From: Mycolicibacillus parakoreensis | GTDB lineage: Bacteria; Actinomycetota; Actinomycetes; Mycobacteriales; Mycobacteriaceae | DNA length: 64,000 nt | Direction: 5' to 3' | Assembly: GCF_022370835.2 (NCBI RefSeq) | Contig: NZ_CP092365.1 | Location: 1,674,001-1,738,000, forward strand | Shown here: positions 20,258-27,445 of the stretch, in pieces | How positions within the stretch are numbered: position 1 is the first letter of the stretch | Layout: every line of letters starts with the position of its first letter | Program-made: the position numbers and the translations under genes | The notes under the pieces: generated by a model | Seen by the model: only the letters and a program-made list of their open reading frames with translations | What the model was told of the DNA's origin: nothing | The model's database searches: none

Positions 20258-21157
20258 ATGCCGCTCACAACGACGTTGACGGGGTTCTACTCTCACGGCA
20301 TTCGCTGTGCCGCGTGGTTGACGCTGCCCCGAGGGCCCGGACCGCATCCGGTGATCGTGCTCGCGCACGGGTTCGGGGCCAATCACACGATGTCGATCGC
20401 CCAGTACGAGCAGCACTTCGCCGGCGCAGGCATCGCCACGCTGGCGTTCGACTACCGCCACACCGGGGACTCCGGCGGTCTGCCGCGCCAGCGCCTGAGC
20501 CTACGTCGACACCGCGAGGACATCTGCGCGGCAGTCGACTTCGCGCGCGGCCTTCCGCAACTGGATGCCACGCGAATTGCCCTGTGGGGCACCAGCCTCG
20601 GGGCGATGCACATCTTGAAGGTCGCCGCCAAGCGCGATGACCTCGCCGCCGTGGTGGTGCAGTGCCCCATCGTCGACGGTCTTGGTTCTGTGCGCCGACT
20701 CGGGGCCGGCTTAGCTCTGCGGCTCGGGCCGCCAATCCTCGCCGACGCCGTGCGGCGACTGGCCGGTGCCACACCGCACTATGTGCCGATTGTCGGCCCG
20801 CCGGGCAGCCTGGCGGCCGTGACCGTCGCGGGCGCACTCGACGGCTGGAACGGGGTCGTCTCGGCGGGCGGGTCGTTCGACAACCGGGTCGGGGCATCCG
20901 ACGTTCTCGGGATCGTCGTCGCCAGCGGGCTGCGGTCTGCCGGCGACATCGGGGCGCCCTTGCTGGTCTGCGTGTCACAGCGTGAGACGTTGATCGACCC
21001 GCGGTATGCGGTCGCCGTGGCACGGCGCGCCCCACTCGGAGTAGCCCGCCACTACGACAGTGACCATTTCGCCGTCTACCACGAACCGCTGCTTGACACG
21101 ATGCTGGCCGACCAGACCGACTTCTTGCGAAGGAACCTCGATGTCGCGAACACGTGA
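20258..21157 (+). CDS. Alpha/beta hydrolase (dienelactone hydrolase/esterase type)
   Basis: 299-residue cytosolic hydrolase. The oxyanion motif is LAHGFGANH (about residues 34-42), the nucleophile elbow GTSLGAM (about 110-116), a candidate acid lies near SQRETLIDPR, and the His is in DSDHFAVYH (about 269-277). The ATG is preceded by AAGGAGG. It overlaps the next gene by 17 bases. It lies behind the double TetR operator, so expression is probably induced by the TetR ligand, perhaps the ester it cleaves. No lid domain that would name a substrate is evident. Confidence 0.88.
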   Translation: MPLTTTLTGFYSHGIRCAAWLTLPRGPGPHPVIVLAHGFGANHTMSIAQYEQHFAGAGIATLAFDYRHTGDSGGLPRQRLSLRRHREDICAAVDFARGLPQLDATRIALWGTSLGAMHILKVAAKRDDLAAVVVQCPIVDGLGSVRRLGAGLALRLGPPILADAVRRLAGATPHYVPIVGPPGSLAAVTVAGALDGWNGVVSAGGSFDNRVGASDVLGIVVASGLRSAGDIGAPLLVCVSQRETLIDPRYAVAVARRAPLGVARHYDSDHFAVYHEPLLDTMLADQTDFLRRNLDVANT

Positions 21158-21812
21158 ACTGCTTCGTGAACACGACACTCGATTCTTGGCAGAGGCCCGC
21201 GAATGGTCCGCAACAGACTGGGCGCGCCCGAGTCTGTGCGCGCAGTGGACCAACCACGATGTGCTGGCGCACCTTGCGATCGGCTACCGGGCGTCCACCG
21301 TGCGGATGGCCGTCGAGATCGGCAGACACCGTGGGTCGTTCGACCGCGCCAACGCGGCGCTGGCGCAACGGCTGGCGCAGCAGCGCTCGCCGGCGGAGTT
21401 GATCGAGGACTTCGCTACCGCCATGGCGGCGCCGCGTGGGCTCGGCCGGATCTTCCCGCGGCGATTCCTGCTGGGTGATCACGTGATCCACGAGCTGGAT
21501 ATACGCTTCGCGCTCGGGCTGAAGTCAACAGTCGGCTTGGCCCAACTTGCTGCGGTGCTCGATACGCAGGTGCGGATACCGAACCCGTTCATCCCGTCAC
21601 GCACCTGGGCCCATGGCTTGTCGTTACGTGCCGACGACCTCGACTGGAATCACGGCGAGGGGCCCTCGGTCACCGGCTCAGCAGCGCATCTGGCCTCCGT
21701 ACTCGCCGGCCGCCTCTGGGCGCTGAGACATCTCAGCGGCGACGGTGTCGACGCGCTGCGGCACCGCGTGAGCGGCGAGGCTACCCCCAACAGCCACGAT
21801 CGCGCCCCGTAG
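21141..21812 (+). CDS. DinB/maleylpyruvate isomerase-fold protein (mycothiol-dependent type)
   Basis: 223 residues with the four-helix-bundle N-terminal domain of the mycothiol-dependent maleylpyruvate isomerase/DinB superfamily. Characteristic are the LLREHDTRFL opening, WARPSLCAQWTNHDVLAHLA (about residues 28-47, with the metal-ligand His) and GDHVIHELDIRFAL (about 114-127, with two more His). The C-terminal part is SCP2-like in related proteins. GAAGGAAC precedes the ATG at 21141, which lies inside the end of the upstream hydrolase gene. Likely role: thiol-dependent isomerisation or detoxification linked to the hydrolase. Substrate unknown. Confidence 0.75.
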   Translation: MSRTRELLREHDTRFLAEAREWSATDWARPSLCAQWTNHDVLAHLAIGYRASTVRMAVEIGRHRGSFDRANAALAQRLAQQRSPAELIEDFATAMAAPRGLGRIFPRRFLLGDHVIHELDIRFALGLKSTVGLAQLAAVLDTQVRIPNPFIPSRTWAHGLSLRADDLDWNHGEGPSVTGSAAHLASVLAGRLWALRHLSGDGVDALRHRVSGEATPNSHDRAP

Positions 21813-21835
21813 CGCGGCTGGGAGCGGTCAGCGCG

Positions 21836-21880
21836 CCGCGCGTCACCAATTCGTCACTGTGACGAATTGGTGACGCGCGG
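21836..21880. terminator. 45-bp perfect hairpin after the TetR-controlled operon
   Basis: Two 22-base arms are perfectly complementary around a single central T at 21858. The core reads CACCAATTCGTCAC on one side and its complement on the other. It starts 24 bases after the stop of the upstream gene and has no T tract, as is common for mycobacterial I-shaped terminators. A protein-binding site is the alternative. Confidence 0.55.
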
Positions 21881-22163
21881 GTGGGGGTGGGCCGCTGGGA
21901 CGGGGAAGCGACCGGAGTGCAGTCCATCTCATGCCGGGCGACGCGGCAGCTCGATTTCGCGGTTCGTTCCGTGGGCGCTGCGCGCCGATGGCGATGCCGC
22001 CGCCAACGACGACGCCGTCGAGGTCGACGCTGAGCGGCAAGGCCGCCGCGGACAGGCCGTCGTCAAATGCCGAAGCCTCTGATGGCCTGCGCATCGGACA
22101 TCGCACATCGGACATCGGGTGGCGGTGCCCGAGGGCGCCGCTTCTGGTCAGCGACCCTGCGCA
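21881..22163. other. Non-coding stretch left of the dif-like site
   Basis: 283 bases with no ORF that has coding character or family similarity. The one recognisable element is a run of four 7-bp units, CATCGGA, CATCGCA, CATCGGA and CATCGGG, at 22092-22119. Confidence 0.4.
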
Positions 22164-22191
22164 AATGCCGATAACCTACATTATGTCAAGT
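22164..22191 (+). other. dif: dif-like XerC/XerD recombination site
   Basis: A 28-base site with 11-6-11 layout: left arm AATGCCGATAA, centre CCTACA, right arm TTATGTCAAGT. The actinobacterial dif consensus as I recall it (Hendrickson and Lawrence) is TTSRCCGATAA, TVNACA, TTATGTCAAGT. The right arm matches completely, the left arm matches CCGATAA, and the centre differs at one position. The neighbouring genes correspond to the region opposite oriC in M. tuberculosis, where dif is expected. It could instead be a dif copy left by a mobile element that uses Xer recombinases. Confidence 0.8.
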
Positions 22192-22342
22192 AAACCGCGG
22201 CATGTTGTGGTGCTGTGCAGCGGGAATCGGCCACGGTGATCACGGTCGTCGCAACCTCGTCCGGCACTCCGGATGCGTCGAGTCGGCGACCACTCTCCTG
22301 TGCGATGAACACGGACGTATCGAGCAGGCCAATGGAGGTCAC
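22181..22342 (-). pseudogene. VapC (PIN-domain) toxin, truncated N-terminal fragment
   Basis: The GTG at 22342 overlaps the vapB stop (GTGA), the normal vapBC layout. The first 38 codons are good PIN-domain sequence: GLLDTSVFIAQESGR with the catalytic Asp, then PDEVATTVITVA. Similarity ends near 22229, where an acidic ELRAG-type segment would be expected. The frame runs 15 more unrelated codons and stops inside the dif-like sequence (TAA at 22183-22181). About 90 residues and the remaining acidic catalytic residues are missing, so no active toxin can be made. Confidence 0.8.
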
Positions 22343-22599
22343 GAAGGCGGCCCGAGGTCATCGGTGGTGTCGTCCGCCAGTTCGGCGAGTTCCGCACGCA
22401 ACGCAGGGTCCGCCTGTGCGCGCTCAAGCCGTCGTAGCAATTCCTCCCGACTCGGCAATCTGCGCCGGGCAGGCTGTAGGGCCGTCAGGCGTGCGACCGC
22501 CTTACCGCTGACGGTGACGGTGATTTCCTCCCCCGCCTGGACGCGCCGCAGCAGCCCTGCGGTGTCGTTGCGCAGCTCTCGGGAAGCGACTTCAGACAT
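22339..22599 (-). CDS. VapB/Phd-type antitoxin
   Basis: 86 residues. The N-terminal Phd/YefM-type fold begins MSEVASRELRNDTAGLLRRV and continues EEITVTVSGKAVARL, the DNA-binding half that represses the operon. The C-terminal half, rich in Arg, Glu and Asp (SREELLRRLERAQAD), would wrap the toxin. It overlaps the truncated vapC by four bases. With the toxin gone, it may persist as an orphan antitoxin that could still neutralise related VapC proteins or act as a repressor. Confidence 0.85.
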   Translation of the reverse strand: MSEVASRELRNDTAGLLRRVQAGEEITVTVSGKAVARLTALQPARRRLPSREELLRRLERAQADPALRAELAELADDTTDDLGPPS

Positions 22600-22884
22600 C
22601 TACGGATGTAGCGCAATTGTAGCCATGCCGCCCCTTCGGGGGTCTCGCGCCCACCCTCGGGCCGCTCGGGTGGGCCAAAGAATATGCAGGAATCGAATAC
22701 GCAGGGTTGCCAGCGTGGTCGAGTCCCGATGGCCGCCCGTGTCCGCCGGCTATCCGAATGCGCATCAACGGTGCGTCCTCCCCGCTACGGCCCAGATCTC
22801 CCCTCGGTTCACTCCTCATCCCACGGCGTCGAGACCGCCTCGATGAAGTCCTGGTCGTCGCCCCCTGCGAACGCCGGGTCCGGC
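22600..22884. other. Intergenic region between vapB and the LGFP lipoprotein gene
   Basis: 285 bases with no supported gene. Upstream of vapB the sequence CTACGGATGTAGCGCAATTG (22610-22629) has short repeated CTAC/GTAG elements that could be the autorepression site. On the minus strand, just after the lipoprotein stop, a shifted frame encodes FIEAVSTPWDEE before a stop, possibly an old C-terminal remnant. Confidence 0.3.
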
Positions 22885-23493
22885 CTACAAGCCGGAGGGC
22901 ACGACCTTGCCGTTCACCGTGACCTCGACCTGGTCGGTGTTCGGGTCGTACTGGATCCTGCCGTGCTCGAAGTCCGAAACGAGCAGGCCGTCGACGGTGT
23001 TCACGTCGCTGATGGGCAAGCCCAGCGGGCCTGCCGACCCGTTTGCGCCCATGACCTCGGGTGTGCCGTCCGCGTCGCGTGGGATGTTCCAGGCCTCGCG
23101 GATCTTGCCCAGGGTTATATACGCGGGAGTGTCGGCCTCGTCGTTCTTGGCGGTGATCACGCCGCCCTGAAACTGCTGGAATACCGCGCCACTCTCCCGC
23201 TTTCCCGCATTACGGTCACCGGTGAGCGGCTTGCCCAGGGCCTCTTTCTGACTCTCGGTCGCCGACGAGTACTTCGCGGCAATCGGACCGGTCAGCGTCA
23301 CCTCGATGTCACTCTCCCCGATGAGCGTCACCTCGGGGCCCTGCACGGCGGTGTCGGGCGTGGAGTCGGCGGGCGCCTCGACCTGAGGCGGCGCTGAGGT
23401 GTCGACGCGCTGGTCATCGCTGCACCCCACGGCGATCAGTGCGATGGCGACCAAGCCAACGACTGCAGTGTGGCGGTTTGGCATCGTAATCAT
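22885..23493 (-). CDS. LGFP-repeat lipoprotein
   Basis: 202-residue exported lipoprotein. The signal peptide has lipobox LIAVGC (Cys about residue 24), followed by a Pro/Asp-rich linker. The remainder carries LGFP-type repeat character: GKPLTGDRNAGKRESGAVFQ, QGGVITAK, YITLGKIREAW and GPLGLPISD. LGFP repeats are associated with cell-wall-anchored actinobacterial proteins. GAGAGGAC precedes the ATG at 23493. Divergent from the universal stress protein gene, with a DosR-like box in the 255-base spacer. Function unknown beyond probable wall association. Confidence 0.8.
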   Translation of the reverse strand: MITMPNRHTAVVGLVAIALIAVGCSDDQRVDTSAPPQVEAPADSTPDTAVQGPEVTLIGESDIEVTLTGPIAAKYSSATESQKEALGKPLTGDRNAGKRESGAVFQQFQGGVITAKNDEADTPAYITLGKIREAWNIPRDADGTPEVMGANGSAGPLGLPISDVNTVDGLLVSDFEHGRIQYDPNTDQVEVTVNGKVVPSGL

Positions 23494-23634
23494 GGCCGTC
23501 CTCTCGGTACCGTCTCGACGGTTCGGGTCACGTTGCGCGGTGCCCCTCCCCCCGGCCGGGACTATAACCGAAGCCCTTGTGTGGCGCAGGCCGTCGCGGT
23601 CTTCCCTGACGGCCCAGGTCTCCCCTGCCGGCGG

Positions 23635-23654
23635 TTGGGGACTAAAGGCACTGG
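23635..23654 (+). promoter_or_regulatory. DosR (DevR)-like box upstream of the universal stress protein gene
   Basis: TTGGGGACTAAAGGCACTGG matches 15 of 20 positions of the DosR palindrome TTSGGGACTWWAGTCCCSAA as I know it, with the left half-site complete. It ends 94 bases before the ATG of a tandem-USP gene, a class commonly in the DosR regulon. A weaker half-site GGGACTATA (23558-23566) lies 77 bases upstream. Confidence 0.55.
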
Positions 23655-23748
23655 TGAACGGCTCAGCGGGTCCCTAACGTCGAAGGTGTCTGGTGGCCTC
23701 GTCGCTTCGGCGTTCTGCAGCAGCGATCCTGTTGTGAAGGAGATCTCG

Positions 23749-24654
23749 ATGTCAGCCCAGCACAGACCCGGTGGAATCGTGGTGGGCGTGGACGGCTCCC
23801 CGTCATCGTCGGTGGCTGTCGAATGGGCCGCCCGGGATGCCCAGATGCGCGGCGTCGCACTCAAGATCGTCCACGTCGTCGAGCCGATGGTGACCGCCGT
23901 TGAAGGGTGGTCGGCCGACTACGCGCAAGCACAGCAGGCCTGGGCCCACGAGATCGTCGAGCAGGCCCACAAGCTCGCCGTCGAGGCGTCGTCGCCCGAT
24001 CGTGCCGAGCGGGTGGCGAGCGAGGTACTGCACGCCCCGATCATCCCCACCCTCGTGGAGATGTCGAAGGAATCCGACATGGTGGTCGTGGGGTGCCGCG
24101 GGCGGGGCGCGGTGGCCAATGCTCTACTGGGATCGGTCAGCTCCGCGCTGGTCCGTTATGCGCACTGTCCGGTGGCGGTCATCCACGACGACGACCCACT
24201 GACGACGCGCTCGCCGCAGGCCCCGGTTGTGGTCGGCGTCGACGGCTCGCCCACCTCGGAGTTGGCCACCGAGATCGCCTTCGATGAAGCGTCGCGCCGC
24301 GGCGTGGGATTGGTGGCGTTGCATGCCTGGAGTGACATGGGTCCGCTGGACTTCCCGAGCGTGAACTGGGCGCCCATCGAGTGGCGGAACATCAAAGACC
24401 AGGAGGAAGTGGTCCTGGCCGAGCGGCTGTGCGGGTGGCAAGAGCGGTATCCCGATGTGGTGGTGCACAGGGTCGTGGTCAATGATCGGCCCGCCCCGCG
24501 GCTTCTCGAACAGGCCGAGTCGGCGCAGCTGGTGGTGGTGGGCAGCCACGGCCGTGGCGGATTCCCGGGAATGCTGCTCGGCTCGGTGAGTCGCGCCGTC
24601 GTGAACTCGGCGCGGATCCCGGTGATCGTCGCCCGCCTGCCCCGGCGCCCGTAG
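23749..24654 (+). CDS. Universal stress protein, tandem USP domains
   Basis: 301 residues with two USP domains (about 8-145 and 155-298), as in the mycobacterial Rv1996/Rv2005c type. Both keep the ATP-binding signature: GCRGRGAVANALLGSVS in the first, GSHGRGGFPGMLLGSVS in the second, and both start with (V)VGVDGSP. Such proteins bind ATP and are tied to hypoxic or non-replicating survival. The ATG at 23749 follows GAAGGAGA. A DosR-like box upstream suggests induction by hypoxia or nitric oxide. The next gene, DUF2202, follows after 34 bases and may be co-transcribed. Confidence 0.93.
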   Translation: MSAQHRPGGIVVGVDGSPSSSVAVEWAARDAQMRGVALKIVHVVEPMVTAVEGWSADYAQAQQAWAHEIVEQAHKLAVEASSPDRAERVASEVLHAPIIPTLVEMSKESDMVVVGCRGRGAVANALLGSVSSALVRYAHCPVAVIHDDDPLTTRSPQAPVVVGVDGSPTSELATEIAFDEASRRGVGLVALHAWSDMGPLDFPSVNWAPIEWRNIKDQEEVVLAERLCGWQERYPDVVVHRVVVNDRPAPRLLEQAESAQLVVVGSHGRGGFPGMLLGSVSRAVVNSARIPVIVARLPRRP

Positions 24655-24688
24655 ACCGACGATCGCCGAACATGAACGGAGCGGACCG

Positions 24689-25264
24689 ATGAACGGCGAC
24701 GACACCGCCGGGCCGTCGCGCGGTGGCCCCTTGTCCGATGGCGAACGGGCGGATCTGGTCCTGATGCGGGAGGAAGAGCGGCTCGCCCGCGACTTGTATC
24801 GGCGTTTCCACCAAGCTTGGGGGGTGCCGGTCTTCGACAACATCGCCGCCAGCGAACAGCGTCACCACGACGCGATCGGGCGCCTGCTCGACCGCTACGG
24901 GGTCCCCGATCCGTCGGCCGGCCAACCGGCCGGCGTCTACGCCGAGGCCGACCTGCAGAACGCCTACGACCGTTGGCTCGCCCGCGGGCTGTCCTCGGTC
25001 GAAGAGGCCTACGCGGTCGGCGTCGAACTCGAAACCGGTGACATCGCCGACTTGACCGCGGCCGCGGAGGACAGCGAAAAGGCCGACATCCACCGGGTGT
25101 ATGAGAACCTGCGCGCCGCATCGGAGAACCACCTGCGAGCGTTCGACCGGCAGACGGCCAAGCGCCCCTACGGCGGCGGCCGACGGGGTTGGCGTGGCGG
25201 TGCTCACCGTGGCGGTGGAGAAGGTTACGGTCACCGTGGTGGACGAGGACGCCGGGACCGTTGA
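24689..25264 (+). CDS. DUF2202 ferritin-like protein with RGG-rich tail
   Basis: 191 residues. A predicted ferritin-like four-helix bundle carries paired metal-ligand candidates: EEERLARDLY (about residues 30-39), SEQRHHDA (about 55-62), ELETGDI (about 113-119) and ENLRAASENHLRAF (about 138-151). The last 30 residues are a Gly/Arg tail with RGG-like repeats (GGGRRGWRGGAHRGGG), often seen in nucleic-acid-binding regions. DUF2202 proteins have no firmly known role; metal or oxidative-stress handling is likely from the fold. Position behind a USP gene supports a stress role. Confidence 0.8.
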   Translation: MNGDDTAGPSRGGPLSDGERADLVLMREEERLARDLYRRFHQAWGVPVFDNIAASEQRHHDAIGRLLDRYGVPDPSAGQPAGVYAEADLQNAYDRWLARGLSSVEEAYAVGVELETGDIADLTAAAEDSEKADIHRVYENLRAASENHLRAFDRQTAKRPYGGGRRGWRGGAHRGGGEGYGHRGGRGRRDR

Positions 25265-25320
25265 GCCGAAGTGCCCGGCGCTCCCCGGTCAGGGGCGCTT
25301 CGGTGCGCGGCCGACACGCT

Positions 25321-25728
25321 TCAGCTGCATAAAACCTGCCGGTTGAGCATGCAATTCGACGGCGGCGAGTACGAACCCGACAACACTCCCCTGAAACCGC
25401 CGGTGGCAGACGTGCCGGGTGCGACGATGCGATTCCAATTCGCCGGTGTGAGCACGTAGTGCGTGCCGGAGCGTGCAACCTTGGAGCTCCACGCATGCGA
25501 GACCGACTGTCCCACCGGCATGTCGAACTCGAGCTTCCAATCGGTCATCGGCGCCGCGCTCATGTTGGTGACGGTGAAGCTGGCGATGAAACCGGTCTCC
25601 CACGTCGAGGTCACCGACAACGTCGCCGTGGCCGCAGCCGCGTGGGCCACCGGGGGCACGCCGATTCCGGGGATGGCAACGAGGGATGCCAACACGACGA
25701 TGTGAAGCGCGGTGCGCCACCGTTTCAC
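25321..25728 (-). CDS. Secreted carbohydrate-binding module (CBM2) protein
   Basis: 135 residues. The signal peptide ends in PPVAHA, followed by one CBM family 2 domain (WETGFIASFTVTN, DWKLEFDMP, HYVLTPANWNRIVAPG, GFRG). Conserved aromatic Trp residues fit a flat cellulose- or chitin-binding face, and a C-terminal Cys pair could close the domain. There is no catalytic domain. M. tuberculosis Rv1987 is a comparable stand-alone secreted CBM2 protein. The GTG at 25728 is chosen because it gives a compact signal peptide; earlier in-frame starts add over 40 charged residues. Confidence 0.8.
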   Translation of the reverse strand: MKRWRTALHIVVLASLVAIPGIGVPPVAHAAAATATLSVTSTWETGFIASFTVTNMSAAPMTDWKLEFDMPVGQSVSHAWSSKVARSGTHYVLTPANWNRIVAPGTSATGGFRGVLSGSYSPPSNCMLNRQVLCS

Positions 25729-25912
25729 GCAATAACCCAGTGCGGCCACAGTGGCTGATATTAGAGCGCGGCAGGTGATGTCGGTCCGTGCATCGCGGGA
25801 AGTCTGCCGGACCTTAGCCCAACTGACACCATCGCGAGATTTTCTGCTCAGCACACCGCGTGCTGCACGGCGGTCGTCTCAAGCACGACCGCGGGCCTGT
25901 AGCGTGAGCACC

Positions 25913-26527
25913 GTGTATCCCTTCCCAGTGCGCACCGCCCTGACCGCTGCCGCCGGCCTGACCGTGCTGGCCCTGAGCCTGAGCGCGTGCGGCTCCGAAC
26001 CGGACTCCGCCACGGTCAGCGCCCCGGGCAGCGCGCCGGCGATGACCAACACGGCCGCCGACGACTCCACCTGCCCCACCGCCGCACCGGACGCCGAGGT
26101 GGCACCGGAGTGGACCCTGCCGGGTGCGACCGGCAGCGTCGCGGTCACCGGCTCCACCGACACCGCGGCGCCCAGTGTGGTGGTGGAGGCACCGTTCAGC
26201 GTCACCGAGACGCAGGTGCACACCCTTGTCGCCGGAGACGGCCCCGAGGTCGCCGATACCGCGACGGTGTCGGTCTGCTACATGGGGGTCAACGGTCGCG
26301 ACGGCAACGTCTTCGACAGCAGCTACCAGCGGGGCGAACCGGTGCAGTTCGCGCTGACCCAGGTGGTGCCCGGCTTCCAGAAGGCCATTGCCGGCCAACA
26401 GGTGGGGTCCACGGTCGCGGTCGCCATGACCTCCGCCGACGGCTACCCCAACGGGCAGCCGCGCGCCGGCATCGAGCCCGGCGACACACTCGTGTTCGCG
26501 ATAAAGGTTCTCGACGCGACCGCCTGA
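25913..26527 (+). CDS. FKBP-type peptidyl-prolyl isomerase lipoprotein
   Basis: About 204 residues. The signal peptide has lipobox LSLSAC, then a Thr/Ala/Pro-rich spacer, then an FKBP domain of about 95 residues (VHTLVAGDGPEVADTATVSV, YMGVNGRDGNVFDSSYQRG, VVPGFQKAIAGQQVGSTVAVAM, IEPGDTLVFAIKVLD). Active-site residues typical of FKBP (Tyr, Phe-Asp, Val-Ile region) are recognisable. It probably assists folding of exported proteins at the outer face of the membrane. GTG starts at 25904, 25913 and 25928 are in frame; 25913 gives the best signal peptide. Confidence 0.88.
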   Translation: MYPFPVRTALTAAAGLTVLALSLSACGSEPDSATVSAPGSAPAMTNTAADDSTCPTAAPDAEVAPEWTLPGATGSVAVTGSTDTAAPSVVVEAPFSVTETQVHTLVAGDGPEVADTATVSVCYMGVNGRDGNVFDSSYQRGEPVQFALTQVVPGFQKAIAGQQVGSTVAVAMTSADGYPNGQPRAGIEPGDTLVFAIKVLDATA

Positions 26528-26549
26528 TCCTGCGGCCGTGCCCGCGTGA

Positions 26550-27023
26550 TCAGCGCGCGGGTGCGGCGAAGCGGTCGCGCAACCTGGTCAAGCTGGCCTC
26601 GATCCCGGCGGCGTTGGCCTTCATGGCCCGCGTCAGCCGATAGAACGCCCGTTTCACCGCGCCCGCATTGCGGTAGTCGAACGTCTCGGTGACCCGTGTG
26701 CTCGTCGGAGTGAGCGCCGCGAACTCCCAGCGCCATCGATGCCCCTCCGGGTGACGCCACTCGACCACCCGGTCGGGCTGCAGGTCGGTCACGGTGCTGG
26801 TGATCCGATACGGCACGCCGTACATTTTCATCTTCGTCGAAAACTTCGATCCCACACTCAACTCCGCCGGTGCGCTGACATTGTCGCGGACCGTGCCGGA
26901 GCCATCGAGTTCGTGGTGGCGCCGCGGGTCCGCGGCGATCGCGAACAGCTCGCCGGCCGGCGCGGCCACCTCCACCGACCGGCTGATCTGCCGGGGCCCG
27001 GCGTCGACGATGGTGACAGCCAT
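26550..27023 (-). CDS. SRPBCC (polyketide cyclase/dehydrase-like) protein
   Basis: 157 residues of START-like fold with a hydrophobic ligand cavity. It begins with [20 protein letters not shown] and has the strands [31 protein letters not shown] and [14 protein letters not shown], then a C-terminal amphipathic helix. Mycobacteria have many such proteins of unknown function. The ATG at 27023 follows GAGGAAGAG. It converges with the FKBP gene. Ligand unknown. Confidence 0.82.
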   Translation of the reverse strand: MAVTIVDAGPRQISRSVEVAAPAGELFAIAADPRRHHELDGSGTVRDNVSAPAELSVGSKFSTKMKMYGVPYRITSTVTDLQPDRVVEWRHPEGHRWRWEFAALTPTSTRVTETFDYRNAGAVKRAFYRLTRAMKANAAGIEASLTRLRDRFAAPAR

Positions 27024-27150
27024 GGCTCTTCCTCTCCGCGGCCCACCCGGCGACGGTGGGCGCCGCACCCGCGAGCGTAACCGACCCTCCCGATGCACCC
27101 CGGACGGCGCGGCCGTCACCACCGGCCGTTGCGGCGTTCGGTGTGTGCGG

Positions 27151-27375
27151 TCAGCAGAACGCGGCCGCGAAGAAGAAGGCCCCGGCGACCAGCCCGATGG
27201 CGATGGCCAGCGAGGACTGCCCGGCGGTGGCCGTCGCGACGATCCCGGCGGTGGCCACCACCAGCACCGCGACGCACAGGACGGCCAGCATCAGGCGCCG
27301 TAGGCTCAGCGCCCCGCCGGATCGGGGTACCGCGCCGACTCTCCTACCTGGACCGCTCACCTGACTCACTCCCAC
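27151..27375 (-). CDS. Small membrane protein, unknown function
   Basis: 74 residues with two hydrophobic helices, [19 protein letters not shown] (about 28-46) and [18 protein letters not shown] (about 56-73), and a basic N terminus. Starts with GTG at 27375. The upstream 70 bases include an AT-rich region with CATACTCT-N5-AGAATATG (27394-27414), a candidate operator or promoter. Not recognised; it could be a small envelope or regulatory protein. The hydrophobic pattern and codon positions look genuine. Confidence 0.55.
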   Translation of the reverse strand: MGVSQVSGPGRRVGAVPRSGGALSLRRLMLAVLCVAVLVVATAGIVATATAGQSSLAIAIGLVAGAFFFAAAFC

Positions 27376-27445
27376 GTCGACTGTGATTCACCTCATACTC
27401 TAACAGAGAATATGGCGCAGACCACAATCGCCCACCCGGTGGGTC

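Noticed and set aside
21843..22115. 90-codon minus-strand ORF left of the dif-like site
   Set aside because: It runs through the 45-bp hairpin and the 7-bp repeats, has no family resemblance, and shows no ribosome site.
22850..22890. Minus-strand frame after the LGFP lipoprotein stop encoding FIEAVSTPWDEE
   Set aside because: It might be a shifted C-terminal extension, but the lipoprotein already ends as a normal family member and there is no independent start.
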